64,000 nucleotides of DNA from JBOHUC01 sp050733935 (GTDB taxonomy: Bacteria; Eisenbacteria; RBG-16-71-46; DASYSL01), in NCBI GenBank assembly GCA_050733935.1, contig JBOHUC010000024.1, positions 11,437 to 75,436 of the forward strand. The letters run 5' to 3'. Shown here piece by piece: positions 42,706 to 50,353 of this stretch (within the stretch, counting starts at the first letter, position 1; every line of letters starts with the position of its first letter). The notes under the pieces are model-generated. The model saw nothing but the letters and a program-made list of their open reading frames with translations. It did no database searches and was not told the DNA's origin. The translations under genes were made by a program, and so were the position numbers.

Positions 42706-44343
42706 TCAGAGCGGAGCGGGCAGGTAGTCGGACGCGGCGGCGCGCGAGCGCGCGATCGAACTTCCGGCGTCCTTCGCCGCGCTCAGCACCTCGGCGCGCA
42801 CGCTCTCGACCCGCCAGGAGCGCGTGGGCTCCTGCGCGATCTCGGTGAAGATCTGACGGGCGGCCGGCGCCTCCCCGATCGACAGCAGCGATTCCGCAAG
42901 CAGGGACGCTCCGATCAGGTCGTGCGGCGAGGTCTTCCGCACGTTCTCGAGTGCGGAGATCGTGCGCAGCGTGTCCCCCGCCGCCCATAGCGCCTCGGCG
43001 TACGTGCGGACGAGGATCGGATCGCCTCCGGACGCCTCGCTTCCCGCGCGTGCGGCGAGCACGGGAAGACCGGGAGCACCGCGGTTCACGCGGATCGTGC
43101 GCGAGAGCCAGTAGAGCGCGGCCGGACGCCGGAGCGGATCGCCCGCCGCCTGGTACAGCTTGTCGCCGGCGAGCGAGAACTCTCCGCGCTCGATCAGTTG
43201 CTCGGCCGCTTCGAGCTCGGGCGAGGACCAGGCCGGTAGCGGCGATCCTCCGGCGCGCGTCGCGGATGCGAGGCCGGCCGCCGGATTGAGCCTTCGCGCT
43301 TCGTCGAACGCGAGGCGCGCCTGCGCGGTGTCCCCCTCCTCACGATGAATGCGGCTTGCGAGGAGCGGCACGAGGTAGTTCGTCGGATCCACGCGGCGCA
43401 GCGTCCGGAGCATGGTCCACGCGCGGGCGGTGTCACCGGCGGCGAGCCGCTCGAGCGTGATGTTGTAGCCCGCGTCGAACGACAGCGAATCGCGGCGGGA
43501 CGCGCGCTGGAAGAAGACGAGCGCCGAGTCGCGGTTCCCGAGCGCGCGCTGCACCAGGCCCATCTCGACCGCCCACACGGGCTGATCGGGATCCTGGGCG
43601 AGCAGGTAGTGGAGCGCTTCCGCCGCCTCCCGGTCTCGCCCGAGTCCGCGCAACGCCTGCGCCATGTGCTGACGCGCGCTCAGATCGTTCGGCACCTGGT
43701 AGAGGTGAAGCTTGAGCCCCTCGTACGCGCCGTTGTAATCGCCGCGCGAGAGCATGAGGCCGAGGCTCGTGGACCACCACAGGTACGACCGGCTCTGATC
43801 CTGCTCGACGGCCCGCGCGCGCTCGATCGCCTTGTCGGCCTCCCCGAGCTCGGCGCGCGTCCAGTGGTAGACGCACTTCGTGTACCACGCGGTCCCGAAC
43901 AGCGAGTCGGCCGCGAGCGCGTACTCGAGCGACTTCTTGCCCTCCTCTTCGAGTCCGAGCTGGAGGAACGAGACCTGGGCGAGGCGGTTCCAGATCGGCG
44001 CCTGGTCGGGAGCGAGCACGGCCGCGTGCTCGTAGGCCTGGAACGCCGCGCGAAACCGGCGCTGGCGCATGTAGATCCCGCCGAGAACGTCGAACACCTC
44101 GGCCGAGAGCGAATCCTTCTGGATGGCGGCGAGCCCGGCCTGATAAGCGCCGGACAGGTTGTTCTGGCGCAGCCGGCTCTTCACGCGATTGAGCTCGACC
44201 TGGGCCGCATCGTTCGCCTTGAAATGAGCGCCCGGAATCTCCGAGCGCAGGACGACCGCCCGTGCAGGCGGAGAGAAGAACGTGAGTGCGAGCGCGACGA
44301 GCAAGGCGAAACCGGCCAGAAGGGTGCGGCGGCTCGTGATCAT
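42706..44343 (-). CDS. Exported TPR-repeat protein
   Basis: 545 aa from the ATG at 44343. Signal peptide (LLAGFALLVALALTFFSPPARA), then helical tetratricopeptide repeats covering most of the protein, e.g. FDVLGGIYMRQRRFRAAFQA, AAVLAPDQAPIWNRLAQVSF and DPTNYLVPLLASRIHREEGD. No enzymatic domain. Probably a periplasmic or secreted scaffold. It starts 9 bp after the TolB-like gene's stop and is probably co-transcribed with it. Confidence 0.85.
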   Translation of the reverse strand: MITSRRTLLAGFALLVALALTFFSPPARAVVLRSEIPGAHFKANDAAQVELNRVKSRLRQNNLSGAYQAGLAAIQKDSLSAEVFDVLGGIYMRQRRFRAAFQAYEHAAVLAPDQAPIWNRLAQVSFLQLGLEEEGKKSLEYALAADSLFGTAWYTKCVYHWTRAELGEADKAIERARAVEQDQSRSYLWWSTSLGLMLSRGDYNGAYEGLKLHLYQVPNDLSARQHMAQALRGLGRDREAAEALHYLLAQDPDQPVWAVEMGLVQRALGNRDSALVFFQRASRRDSLSFDAGYNITLERLAAGDTARAWTMLRTLRRVDPTNYLVPLLASRIHREEGDTAQARLAFDEARRLNPAAGLASATRAGGSPLPAWSSPELEAAEQLIERGEFSLAGDKLYQAAGDPLRRPAALYWLSRTIRVNRGAPGLPVLAARAGSEASGGDPILVRTYAEALWAAGDTLRTISALENVRKTSPHDLIGASLLAESLLSIGEAPAARQIFTEIAQEPTRSWRVESVRAEVLSAAKDAGSSIARSRAAASDYLPAPL

Positions 44344-44351
44344 GGATTCCT

Positions 44352-46154
44352 TTATCGAAGGAGGAGCGGGCGGATGTCCGCCCGGAGGAGGTTCACCGCA
44401 CCTCCCGCCTGAAATGCAATCCGGCGGCCGTCGGGCGACCAATCGCCGTGCTGGTCGGAAGAGAGTGGGTTCTCGACCAGCGGCCGGGCTTCGCCGGTCG
44501 CGAGATCGAGGAGCCACAGGTCGGCATCGCCGCGGCGCACGCGGGTGAAGAGCACGTGGGAACCGTCCGGAGAGACGGCCGGCTGCGCATCCCACGATCC
44601 GGGGACGTCGTCGCTCGTGAGCGCGACGGGAGCACCCGGTCCGCCGTCGAGAGAGGCGCGCCAGAGCGAGGGACGTCCCTCCCGAAGCGACGCATAGACG
44701 AGCGCGCCGCCGTCCGGCGTGAACGCGGGCGCGTGGGCGCCGCCGGGCGCCCCGATCGTCACGGCGCGGAGCCGGCGCGCGACGCCCTCCATCAGATAGA
44801 GATCGAACCCGGTCCCGAGGTCCGCGGAGAACGCGAGCGCGCGGCCATCCGGCGACCAGCGCGGCTCACCCTTCGCTCCCGCCCCGTGCGTGACCGTTTC
44901 GAGATCCGCCCCGGTGGCATCCGTGAGCGCGAGGTTCGTCCCGCCCTGCTCGCGGTCGGTGACGTAGATGATCTGGCCGCTCGCCCTGGACCAGTTCGGC
45001 ATCCGGTCTTCGGCCGGAAAGCGCGTCACCTGCTTGGCCGGCCCGGTGGCGGCTTCTCCCTTCGCGTCCATGATCCATAAGTCATCGTTCCCGGAGCGGG
45101 TCGAAACGAACAGAACATGAAACCCGTCTCCAGACCAGGACGGCTCGCGATCATCGAACAGCGAGGAGCTCAGCGTGTCGGTTCGCGCGCCGTCGAGGTC
45201 ACGCGCGACCACGACCCACGGACTCTGGCGGTCGAACCAGAGCGTCTTCCCCTTCGGATCCCAGGCCGGCCGTCGCGCCTGCTGGAACGCCGCCGTGACG
45301 GGCCGCCAGGGCGCGAGAACGGGCGCGGGGAAGGGCTTGTCGTCCGCGCGGTAGGAAGTCCCGCGCGACTTGTCGATGCGCGCGATCCAGAGATTCGAGT
45401 AGCCTGTCGAATCCGAAGCAAACGCGAGCCACTTCCCGTCGGGCGAGAACGCGGGATCGGATTCGCGCGCCGCTCCCGCCGTGAGCTGGATCGGAACGCC
45501 GCCCTTCGCAGGCACCCACCACAGGTCGCCCTGCCAGACGTACGCGATGCCTTTGCCGTCGGGGCTGTAGGCCGGACGCGCGAGCGGGAACGGAGGCAGC
45601 GCCTTGACGAGGGTCGTGCGCGCGAAGTCGGCCACGCGAATCTCGACGAGCTCCCAGCTCGAGTCGCTCTTCGCGACGCCGGCGACACGGTCGCCATCCG
45701 GCGCATACACGGCGTCCCGGATCAGCACGTCGAGCGGGCGCGGATCGCCGCCCGCGGCGTCGACCACGAACGCGCGCTCATCCGATCCGTCAGGGGTGGT
45801 GCGGGTGAAGAGGATCCGCTTGCCGTCCGACGTCCAGGTCGGCCGCGAGACGTTGCCCGGGCCGACTGCGATCGCCCGCGGCTCGCCGGTGGGAAGTGCG
45901 CGCACGAACAGCGCGCGCGTCCCGTCCCCGCGCTCACTCACGAAGCAGAGCGACTTCCCGTTCGGTGCGATCGCGACGTCGCCGTCCCACGCGGCGTCCT
46001 GCGTCGCCTCCGTGAGCGCGGGCAGCGTCCCCGGCTCGTAGCGGCCGCAACCCGTCGCGAACAGAACGAGCGCCGAGAAGCTCCCGAACAAAAATGCGAA
46101 AGCCCGCCCTCGGCTGGCGGGCTCGCTCGGGATCCGATGGGTGATGCGTGACAC
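44352..46154 (-). CDS. TolB-like WD40/PD40 beta-propeller lipoprotein
   Basis: 600 aa from a GTG at 46154, 5 bp after the erpA stop. Lipobox near SALVLFATGCG. The mature protein is built of about ten PD40 repeats with the D-G-K/R tetrad signature: VAIAPNGKSLCFVSERGDGT, SDPAFSPDGKWLAFASDSTG, GEPRWSPDGRALAFSADLGT, and SDQHGDWSPDGRRIAFQAGG. No peptidase domain follows. It is a cell-envelope propeller like TolB or the N-terminal part of prolyl oligopeptidases; partners unknown. Confidence 0.9.
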   Translation of the reverse strand: MSRITHRIPSEPASRGRAFAFLFGSFSALVLFATGCGRYEPGTLPALTEATQDAAWDGDVAIAPNGKSLCFVSERGDGTRALFVRALPTGEPRAIAVGPGNVSRPTWTSDGKRILFTRTTPDGSDERAFVVDAAGGDPRPLDVLIRDAVYAPDGDRVAGVAKSDSSWELVEIRVADFARTTLVKALPPFPLARPAYSPDGKGIAYVWQGDLWWVPAKGGVPIQLTAGAARESDPAFSPDGKWLAFASDSTGYSNLWIARIDKSRGTSYRADDKPFPAPVLAPWRPVTAAFQQARRPAWDPKGKTLWFDRQSPWVVVARDLDGARTDTLSSSLFDDREPSWSGDGFHVLFVSTRSGNDDLWIMDAKGEAATGPAKQVTRFPAEDRMPNWSRASGQIIYVTDREQGGTNLALTDATGADLETVTHGAGAKGEPRWSPDGRALAFSADLGTGFDLYLMEGVARRLRAVTIGAPGGAHAPAFTPDGGALVYASLREGRPSLWRASLDGGPGAPVALTSDDVPGSWDAQPAVSPDGSHVLFTRVRRGDADLWLLDLATGEARPLVENPLSSDQHGDWSPDGRRIAFQAGGAVNLLRADIRPLLLR

Positions 46155-46159
46155 GCGGC

Positions 46160-46483
46160 TCAGGTCTTGAAAGACTTGCCGCAACCGCATCCGCCACCGG
46201 TGGCGTTCGGGTTCTTGATCGAGAAACCCTCGGAGCCGAGATCCTCCTTGAAGTCGATCTCGGAGCCGTTGAGGAGCGGGAGGCTGTCTCCGTCCACGAG
46301 GAGCTTCACGTCCCCGTGGCTGAACACCTGGTCGCCTTCGGCCGGGTCGTCGAACACCATGTCGTACTGGTAGCCCGAGCAGCCGCCGGGAACGACGCGG
46401 ATCCGGAGACCCTTGTCCTCCGCACCTTCCGCCACGAGGATCTCGCGCAGCTTGAGCGCGGCGGTATCTGAGAGCGTGACCAT
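46160..46483 (-). CDS. erpA: Iron-sulfur cluster insertion protein (ErpA/IscA family)
   Basis: 107 aa. A-type Fe-S carrier with the three conserved cysteines: Cys in PGGCSGYQYDM and the pair in GGGCGCGKSF. GLRIRVVPGGCSGYQYDM and LLNGSEIDFKEDL match the ErpA/HesB group, and the length is right. Its promoter is recognisable upstream (TTGACA and TATGCT). It lies directly before the propeller gene, an unusual neighbour. Confidence 0.95.
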   Translation of the reverse strand: MVTLSDTAALKLREILVAEGAEDKGLRIRVVPGGCSGYQYDMVFDDPAEGDQVFSHGDVKLLVDGDSLPLLNGSEIDFKEDLGSEGFSIKNPNATGGGCGCGKSFKT

Positions 46484-46546
46484 CCGTCTTCCACCTTTCG
46501 AGAGTCGGGGGATTGCAGGCCGCTTCGAGCGGCCTCACACACGGCA

Positions 46547-46576
46547 AGCATAAGGGCCGGGCGGAAGCACTGTCAA
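46547..46576 (-). promoter_or_regulatory. Promoter of erpA
   Basis: On the minus strand TTGACA (46576-46571) and TATGCT (46552-46547) are separated by 18 bp. The spacer and -35 lie inside the hairpin GGGCCGGGCGGA/TCCGCCCGGCCC (46554-46592), so the upstream gene's terminator structure and the erpA promoter share DNA. Confidence 0.65.
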
Positions 46577-46592
46577 ATCCGCCCGGCCCTCG
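46554..46592. terminator. Long GC-rich hairpin after the HAF-repeat gene
   Basis: GGGCCGGGCGGA (about 46554-46565) and TCCGCCCGGCCC (about 46578-46589) are perfect inverted repeats of 12 bp around a 12-base loop. It lies 13-50 bp beyond the stop of the minus-strand gene ending at 46605. The following T-rich part is poor (TTATGCTT). Confidence 0.6.
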
Positions 46593-46604
46593 ACGCCAGG
46601 GCCT

Positions 46605-47981
46605 CTAATTCACGACCGTCACGCGGGTCACAGCCTTTACACCCGGGAATTCGAGGCGTGCGAGGAAGAGCCCGCTGCTCACGCGGCGCCCCGCGTCGTC
46701 GCGACCGTCCCACTCGACGCCCGTCGCGGCGAGCGGCGCTTCGAGACTCCGGACCTGCCGCCCCGCGACCGTGAACAGCGTGATGCGGCCTGCCGCCGGA
46801 AGCGGAAGCCCGAACGCAAGGAGAGAGGTTCCATCCGTGACCGCAGGCTGCGCGCGGAAGCGAAGCGTTCCGCCGGCGAGCGCGGCGGTTCCGTCGCCCG
46901 CGCCGCCCGCACCGTCGCGCGGCTCGAGCACGAAGCCTCGCATCCCGCCCTCGTGAATGCCCCAGCCTACGATCTGTCCCGCATCGTTGATCCCGCGCGC
47001 TTCCCAGAACTCCCATCCCTCGGCGTTCGCGACCAGGCTCTTGAGCTCGACTGGCTCTTCTCCCGCGAGGGCGACGAACGCGCGGCATCCGCCCCACGAG
47101 CCGACGACGTCGCCGTGCGCGTTCACCCCGTAGGCGCGGCCCCCCTGAGCCCCGATCCGCTCGACCTTTCCGTTCGCGTAGCGCACGGGCTGGAACTGGT
47201 GGGAGCCGTCCTCCGACGCGCCGACCACGAGTCCCGCCGCGTTCACCGCATAAGCGTGGCTGTGCCGGCCGCCGGGAAGCGTGCCCAAGTCCTCGAGACG
47301 TCCGCTCGCCTCGCTCCAGGCGAAGGCGTGCGACGCGGCATCGCCCTGGATCCCGGCGTCCCCGACCACGAGACCGGCGTCGTTCACGGCGAACGCGCGG
47401 CTGTGCGTGCCGCCCAGCGTACCGAGATCGATCGTCTCGCCCGACGGGCTCCTCTGGAACGCGCGCTCGCTCGTCTCCTCCGCGACGGTCGTGCCGACGA
47501 CGACTCCGCGTGCGTTGATCCCGCGGGCGCCACCCGAGGTTGCGCCGAGGTCGTCACTGAAGCGCTCCCCCCCGCGAACCGCGTGCAGGCGGAATTCCGA
47601 GTCCTTTGCCCAGCCTGCAAGCGTGCCGCTCGAGTTGAGGGCGTAAGCGAATGATTCGCCCTCGGCGCGCAGCGGCGTCATCCACTGGAACTTCCCCGCG
47701 CTCCATCGAAACCCGATCGCGGAGCCGTCCTCCCCGATCGCCCCGAAGAGCGTCCCGGCCACCTGACCCGCGTCGTTGATCGCGTAGGCCTGCGTGTCGC
47801 CGCGTTCGGAGGCGATCGGAACGAGCGTGTAGCGCGGTGCGTTGGCGGGTGCGGCAGCGGGTGCGGCAGCGGGTGCGGCAGCGGGCGCGGCACCTGCGGC
47901 GGCGAGTGCGGGTGAAGCAAAGGTCGCCCCGGCGAGAAGAGCAGCTGCGGCCACGGAGGGCAGAGCGGGAAGGTTCGGCAT
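46605..47981 (-). CDS. Secreted HAF-repeat protein with C-terminal FlgD-like domain
   Basis: 458 aa from the ATG at 47981. Signal peptide, then an Ala/Pro stretch coded by a 15-bp repeat (GAAPAAAPAAAPAAAPA). The body is a propeller of HAF repeats, each with the A-x-x-I/V-N-x-x-G-x-V-V-G core: YAINDAGQVAGTLFG, FAVNDAGLVVGDAGI, YAVNAAGLVVGASED, and ARGINDAGQIVGWGI. The last 80 residues are a FlgD-type beta domain (GRITLFTVAGRQVRSLEAPL, WDGRDDAGRRVSSGLFLARL), as found on many secreted FCB-group proteins where it may serve as a sorting or anchoring tag. Monocistronic. Confidence 0.88.
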   Translation of the reverse strand: MPNLPALPSVAAAALLAGATFASPALAAAGAAPAAAPAAAPAAAPANAPRYTLVPIASERGDTQAYAINDAGQVAGTLFGAIGEDGSAIGFRWSAGKFQWMTPLRAEGESFAYALNSSGTLAGWAKDSEFRLHAVRGGERFSDDLGATSGGARGINARGVVVGTTVAEETSERAFQRSPSGETIDLGTLGGTHSRAFAVNDAGLVVGDAGIQGDAASHAFAWSEASGRLEDLGTLPGGRHSHAYAVNAAGLVVGASEDGSHQFQPVRYANGKVERIGAQGGRAYGVNAHGDVVGSWGGCRAFVALAGEEPVELKSLVANAEGWEFWEARGINDAGQIVGWGIHEGGMRGFVLEPRDGAGGAGDGTAALAGGTLRFRAQPAVTDGTSLLAFGLPLPAAGRITLFTVAGRQVRSLEAPLAATGVEWDGRDDAGRRVSSGLFLARLEFPGVKAVTRVTVVN

Positions 47982-48067
47982 GGCGCAATCTCCGGTTGAG
48001 GGGTTTCGAATGAGGCCCGAGCATACGCCCGTCCGGGGGGACGTCAAAGCAGCGAGCGGAGCGCCTG

Positions 48068-48076
48068 TGGTATCCT
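48068..48076 (+). promoter_or_regulatory. Extended -10 promoter of the GT2-WecA operon
   Basis: TGGTATCCT fits TGnTAnnnT. Sixteen bases separate it from the ATG at 48093, and only one base from an upstream in-frame TTG, which therefore cannot be the start. Confidence 0.5.
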
Positions 48077-48092
48077 CTTGTCGCAAACCCCC

Positions 48093-48962
48093 ATGGACCT
48101 GTCCCTGATCCTCGTCTACTACAAGGCCCGTGAACACCTGAGGGCCTGCCTGCCCTCCCTGCCCGCGGCGTGCGCGGGACTCTCGTACGAGGTGATCGTG
48201 GTCGACAACGCCTCGGCGGACGGTGTGGCGGCCGAAATGAGACGGGAATTCCCTCACGTCCGCTGGATCGAGAATTCCGAAAACGTGGGGTTCGCTCGCG
48301 GCGTGAACCGCGGGCTCGCAGTCGCGGGCGGCCGCGCCATCGCGCTCCTCAATCCGGACACGATCGTGGAGCCCGGAGCCTTCTCCACGCTCGTGCGTCA
48401 TCTCGACCAGCACCCGGCGACGGGCGCCGTCGGGCCCAAGATCCTCGACCCGGATGGCTCGATTCAGCTCTCCTGCCGGCGGTTTCCCACGCACTGGACG
48501 GGACTCTTCAACCGCTACTCGCTCCTCACCCGGCTCTTTCCGAACAACCCGTGGAGCCGCGCCTATCTCATGCTCGATTTCGATCACGCCTCGACACGGG
48601 CTGTCGACTGGATCTCGGGCGCGTGCCTCGTGACCCGGCGCGACGTGGTCGAACGCGTCGGACCGATGGACGAGGCGTTCTTCCTCTTCAACGAGGACGT
48701 GGACTGGTGCCGCCGCATGCACGATGCGGGCTACGACGTCGTCTATCTTCCGGAAGCGCGCTGCATGCACGCGATCGGCGCGTCGAAGGGCGCGATTCCG
48801 CTGTGGCTCATCTGGCGGCGACACCAGGGCATGCGCCACTATTTCCGTAAGCACCACAAGGGACCGTGGCCGGTCATGCTGCTCACGGATCTCGGGATCC
48901 TCCTTCGCTGCGCCGCCCAGGTCGCGCTCAATCCCCTGCGCGCGCTCGGAGGTCCCGCTTGA
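48093..48962 (+). CDS. Glycosyltransferase family 2 (rhamnosyltransferase-like)
   Basis: 289 aa; ATG at 48093 selected by promoter position. GT-A fold: LSLILVYYKAREHLRACL, YEVIVVDNASADGVAAEM, ENSENVGFARGVNRGLA, the DxD-type LLNPDTIVEPGA (nucleotide-sugar and metal binding), WISGACLVTRRDVVERVG and FFLFNEDVDWCRRMHDAGY with the catalytic ED pair. These are the blocks of WbbL/RfbF-like rhamnosyltransferases. It precedes a WecA-like gene with TTGA overlap, suggesting a polysaccharide pathway. Confidence 0.93.
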   Translation: MDLSLILVYYKAREHLRACLPSLPAACAGLSYEVIVVDNASADGVAAEMRREFPHVRWIENSENVGFARGVNRGLAVAGGRAIALLNPDTIVEPGAFSTLVRHLDQHPATGAVGPKILDPDGSIQLSCRRFPTHWTGLFNRYSLLTRLFPNNPWSRAYLMLDFDHASTRAVDWISGACLVTRRDVVERVGPMDEAFFLFNEDVDWCRRMHDAGYDVVYLPEARCMHAIGASKGAIPLWLIWRRHQGMRHYFRKHHKGPWPVMLLTDLGILLRCAAQVALNPLRALGGPA

Positions 48963-50014
48963 CGCCGGGCTGGCTCGGCGTGCTCGCCCTCACCGCCGCT
49001 GCGTTCGTGGTCGCGATTGCGTTCACGCCGGCCGTCATGCGGGCGGCGCAGCGTTTCGGCTTCGTCGATCATCCGGGCGAACGCAAGGTCCATCGCGAGC
49101 CGATGCCTACCGGCGGCGGTTTCGCAGTCGCGGGCGCGTTCTTTGCCGTCCTGTGGATCTCGACGTTGTTCCCGGGAGCCCCGCCGATGCGCGCGGTCAT
49201 CGGGCTCACGGTCGTCGGCGTCCTCGCTCTCCTCCTCGGATATTTCGACGACCGCTTCCGGCTTCCGGCGTGGTTCAAGCTCATCGTCCAGGCGGGCTGC
49301 GGAGTCTTGCTGCACCAGTTCGGCTTTGGCGTCGACAAGCTCTCGAACCCGTTCGCGGGCGATCGAGCGGCGATCGAGCTCCAGGGCCTCGGAATCCTGG
49401 TCGACGTCATCTGGGTGCTCGCGATCACGAACGCGATCAATCTGATCGACGGTCTCGACGGCCTGGCCACGGGCGTGGTCGCGATCGCGACGGGGGCGCT
49501 GGTCGCGGTCGCGACCATCCATCAAGACGCCTCGGTGATCTGGGTGGGAGCGATCCTGGTCGGTGCGTGCCTCGGGTTCCTGCGCTACAACTTCCCGCCC
49601 GCGCGCATGTTCCTCGGCGACACGGGGAGCCAGTTCCTCGGCATGATGATGGCGGCGCTCGCGCTGCTCGAGAACAACAAGGGCACGGCCGCGATCACGC
49701 TCCTCCTTCCGATCGTCGCGATGGGCCTGCCGCTCCTCGATTCAGGGCTCGCGTTCGTCCGGCGGCTCGGTCGGGGCGGCCGGATCTTCCGCGCCGACCA
49801 GGAGCACCTGCACCACAGGCTCCTCCACCTCGGGCTCACGCAGCGCCAGGTCGTCACGCTCATGTACTACGCGTGCGCGTACCTCGGGATCACGGCCTAC
49901 ATGCTGTCGTTCCTGCCGCGGCGGGCGGTGCTGCTCGTCCTCGTCCTCCTCACCATGGGCCTCGTGCTCGCGCTCGAGACGCTCGAGTTCATCGATCGCC
50001 GATCCCGTCGCTAG
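48959..50014 (+). CDS. WecA/MraY-family polyprenyl-phosphate sugar-phosphate transferase
   Basis: 351 aa from a TTG at 48959 overlapping the GT2 stop. About ten transmembrane helices. Hallmarks: FVDHPGERKVHREPMPTGGG, the aspartate-rich LGYFDDRFRLP, TNAINLIDGLDGLATGV, RMFLGDTGSQFLG and the cytosolic HIHH-like EHLHHRLLHLGL. The enzyme would transfer a HexNAc-1-phosphate from UDP-sugar to undecaprenyl phosphate and start glycan or O-antigen/teichoic-type polymer synthesis. A hairpin with T-run follows. Confidence 0.94.
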   Translation: MTPGWLGVLALTAAAFVVAIAFTPAVMRAAQRFGFVDHPGERKVHREPMPTGGGFAVAGAFFAVLWISTLFPGAPPMRAVIGLTVVGVLALLLGYFDDRFRLPAWFKLIVQAGCGVLLHQFGFGVDKLSNPFAGDRAAIELQGLGILVDVIWVLAITNAINLIDGLDGLATGVVAIATGALVAVATIHQDASVIWVGAILVGACLGFLRYNFPPARMFLGDTGSQFLGMMMAALALLENNKGTAAITLLLPIVAMGLPLLDSGLAFVRRLGRGGRIFRADQEHLHHRLLHLGLTQRQVVTLMYYACAYLGITAYMLSFLPRRAVLLVLVLLTMGLVLALETLEFIDRRSRR

Positions 50015-50353
50015 CTTTTGCTTTTGCGCGGTCGCGCGGAGCGTTCTTCGGTCGCGCGGGGCGTCTTTGGTCGGGGCCCGGTGCGCGATCGCGCCGAACT
50101 TTTTTGGCGCGCTATGAGAGATTTTTCTTGACGCTCTTTCAGCGTCGGAGCGGTTGTCGCTCCCGGGTCTCTCAAAGGACACGCGCGAGCGTGCTCAGGA
50201 TCGCTCGACTCGCGAGATCCGGCGGAGGTCCGGCGCAGCGCTCATGAGGCTCTGAACGACGCTCGTTGCGCGGCTGTCCGGGCGTGTCCGCCGCTCGTGA
50301 TAGAAATGAATCGAGTCCCCGCTCGAAGGTGCGCCCCCGGTGGAGTCGTTGCC
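50015..50353. other. Intergenic region with short direct repeats before the HNH gene
   Basis: 339 bp without a gene. GGTCGCGCGG repeats at 50030-50039 and 50050-50059 (20-bp period), with a weaker third copy at 50069. A terminator is at 50080-50105. Beyond it, GACGC/GCGTC (about 50127-50144) makes a further small hairpin. T-rich patches distinguish it from its surroundings; the HNH promoter should be in its right half but could not be fixed. Confidence 0.5.
50080..50105 (+). terminator. Terminator of the GT2-WecA operon
   Basis: GGTGCG/CGCGCC (50080-50085 and 50090-50095) with loop CGAT, followed after GAAC by TTTTTT, 65 bp after the wecA-like stop. Confidence 0.6.

Noticed and set aside
40143..46154. 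A single envelope-biogenesis operon from erpA to the GT39 gene
   Set aside because: Gaps are short, but functions are unrelated (Fe-S carrier, propeller, TPR, BrkB, GT39); co-transcription is possible but a common pathway cannot be supported.
46605..48857. A 750-codon open frame extending the HAF-repeat gene far upstream
   Set aside because: The extra part is antisense to the GT2 gene and lacks protein-like composition; the signal peptide begins at 47981.
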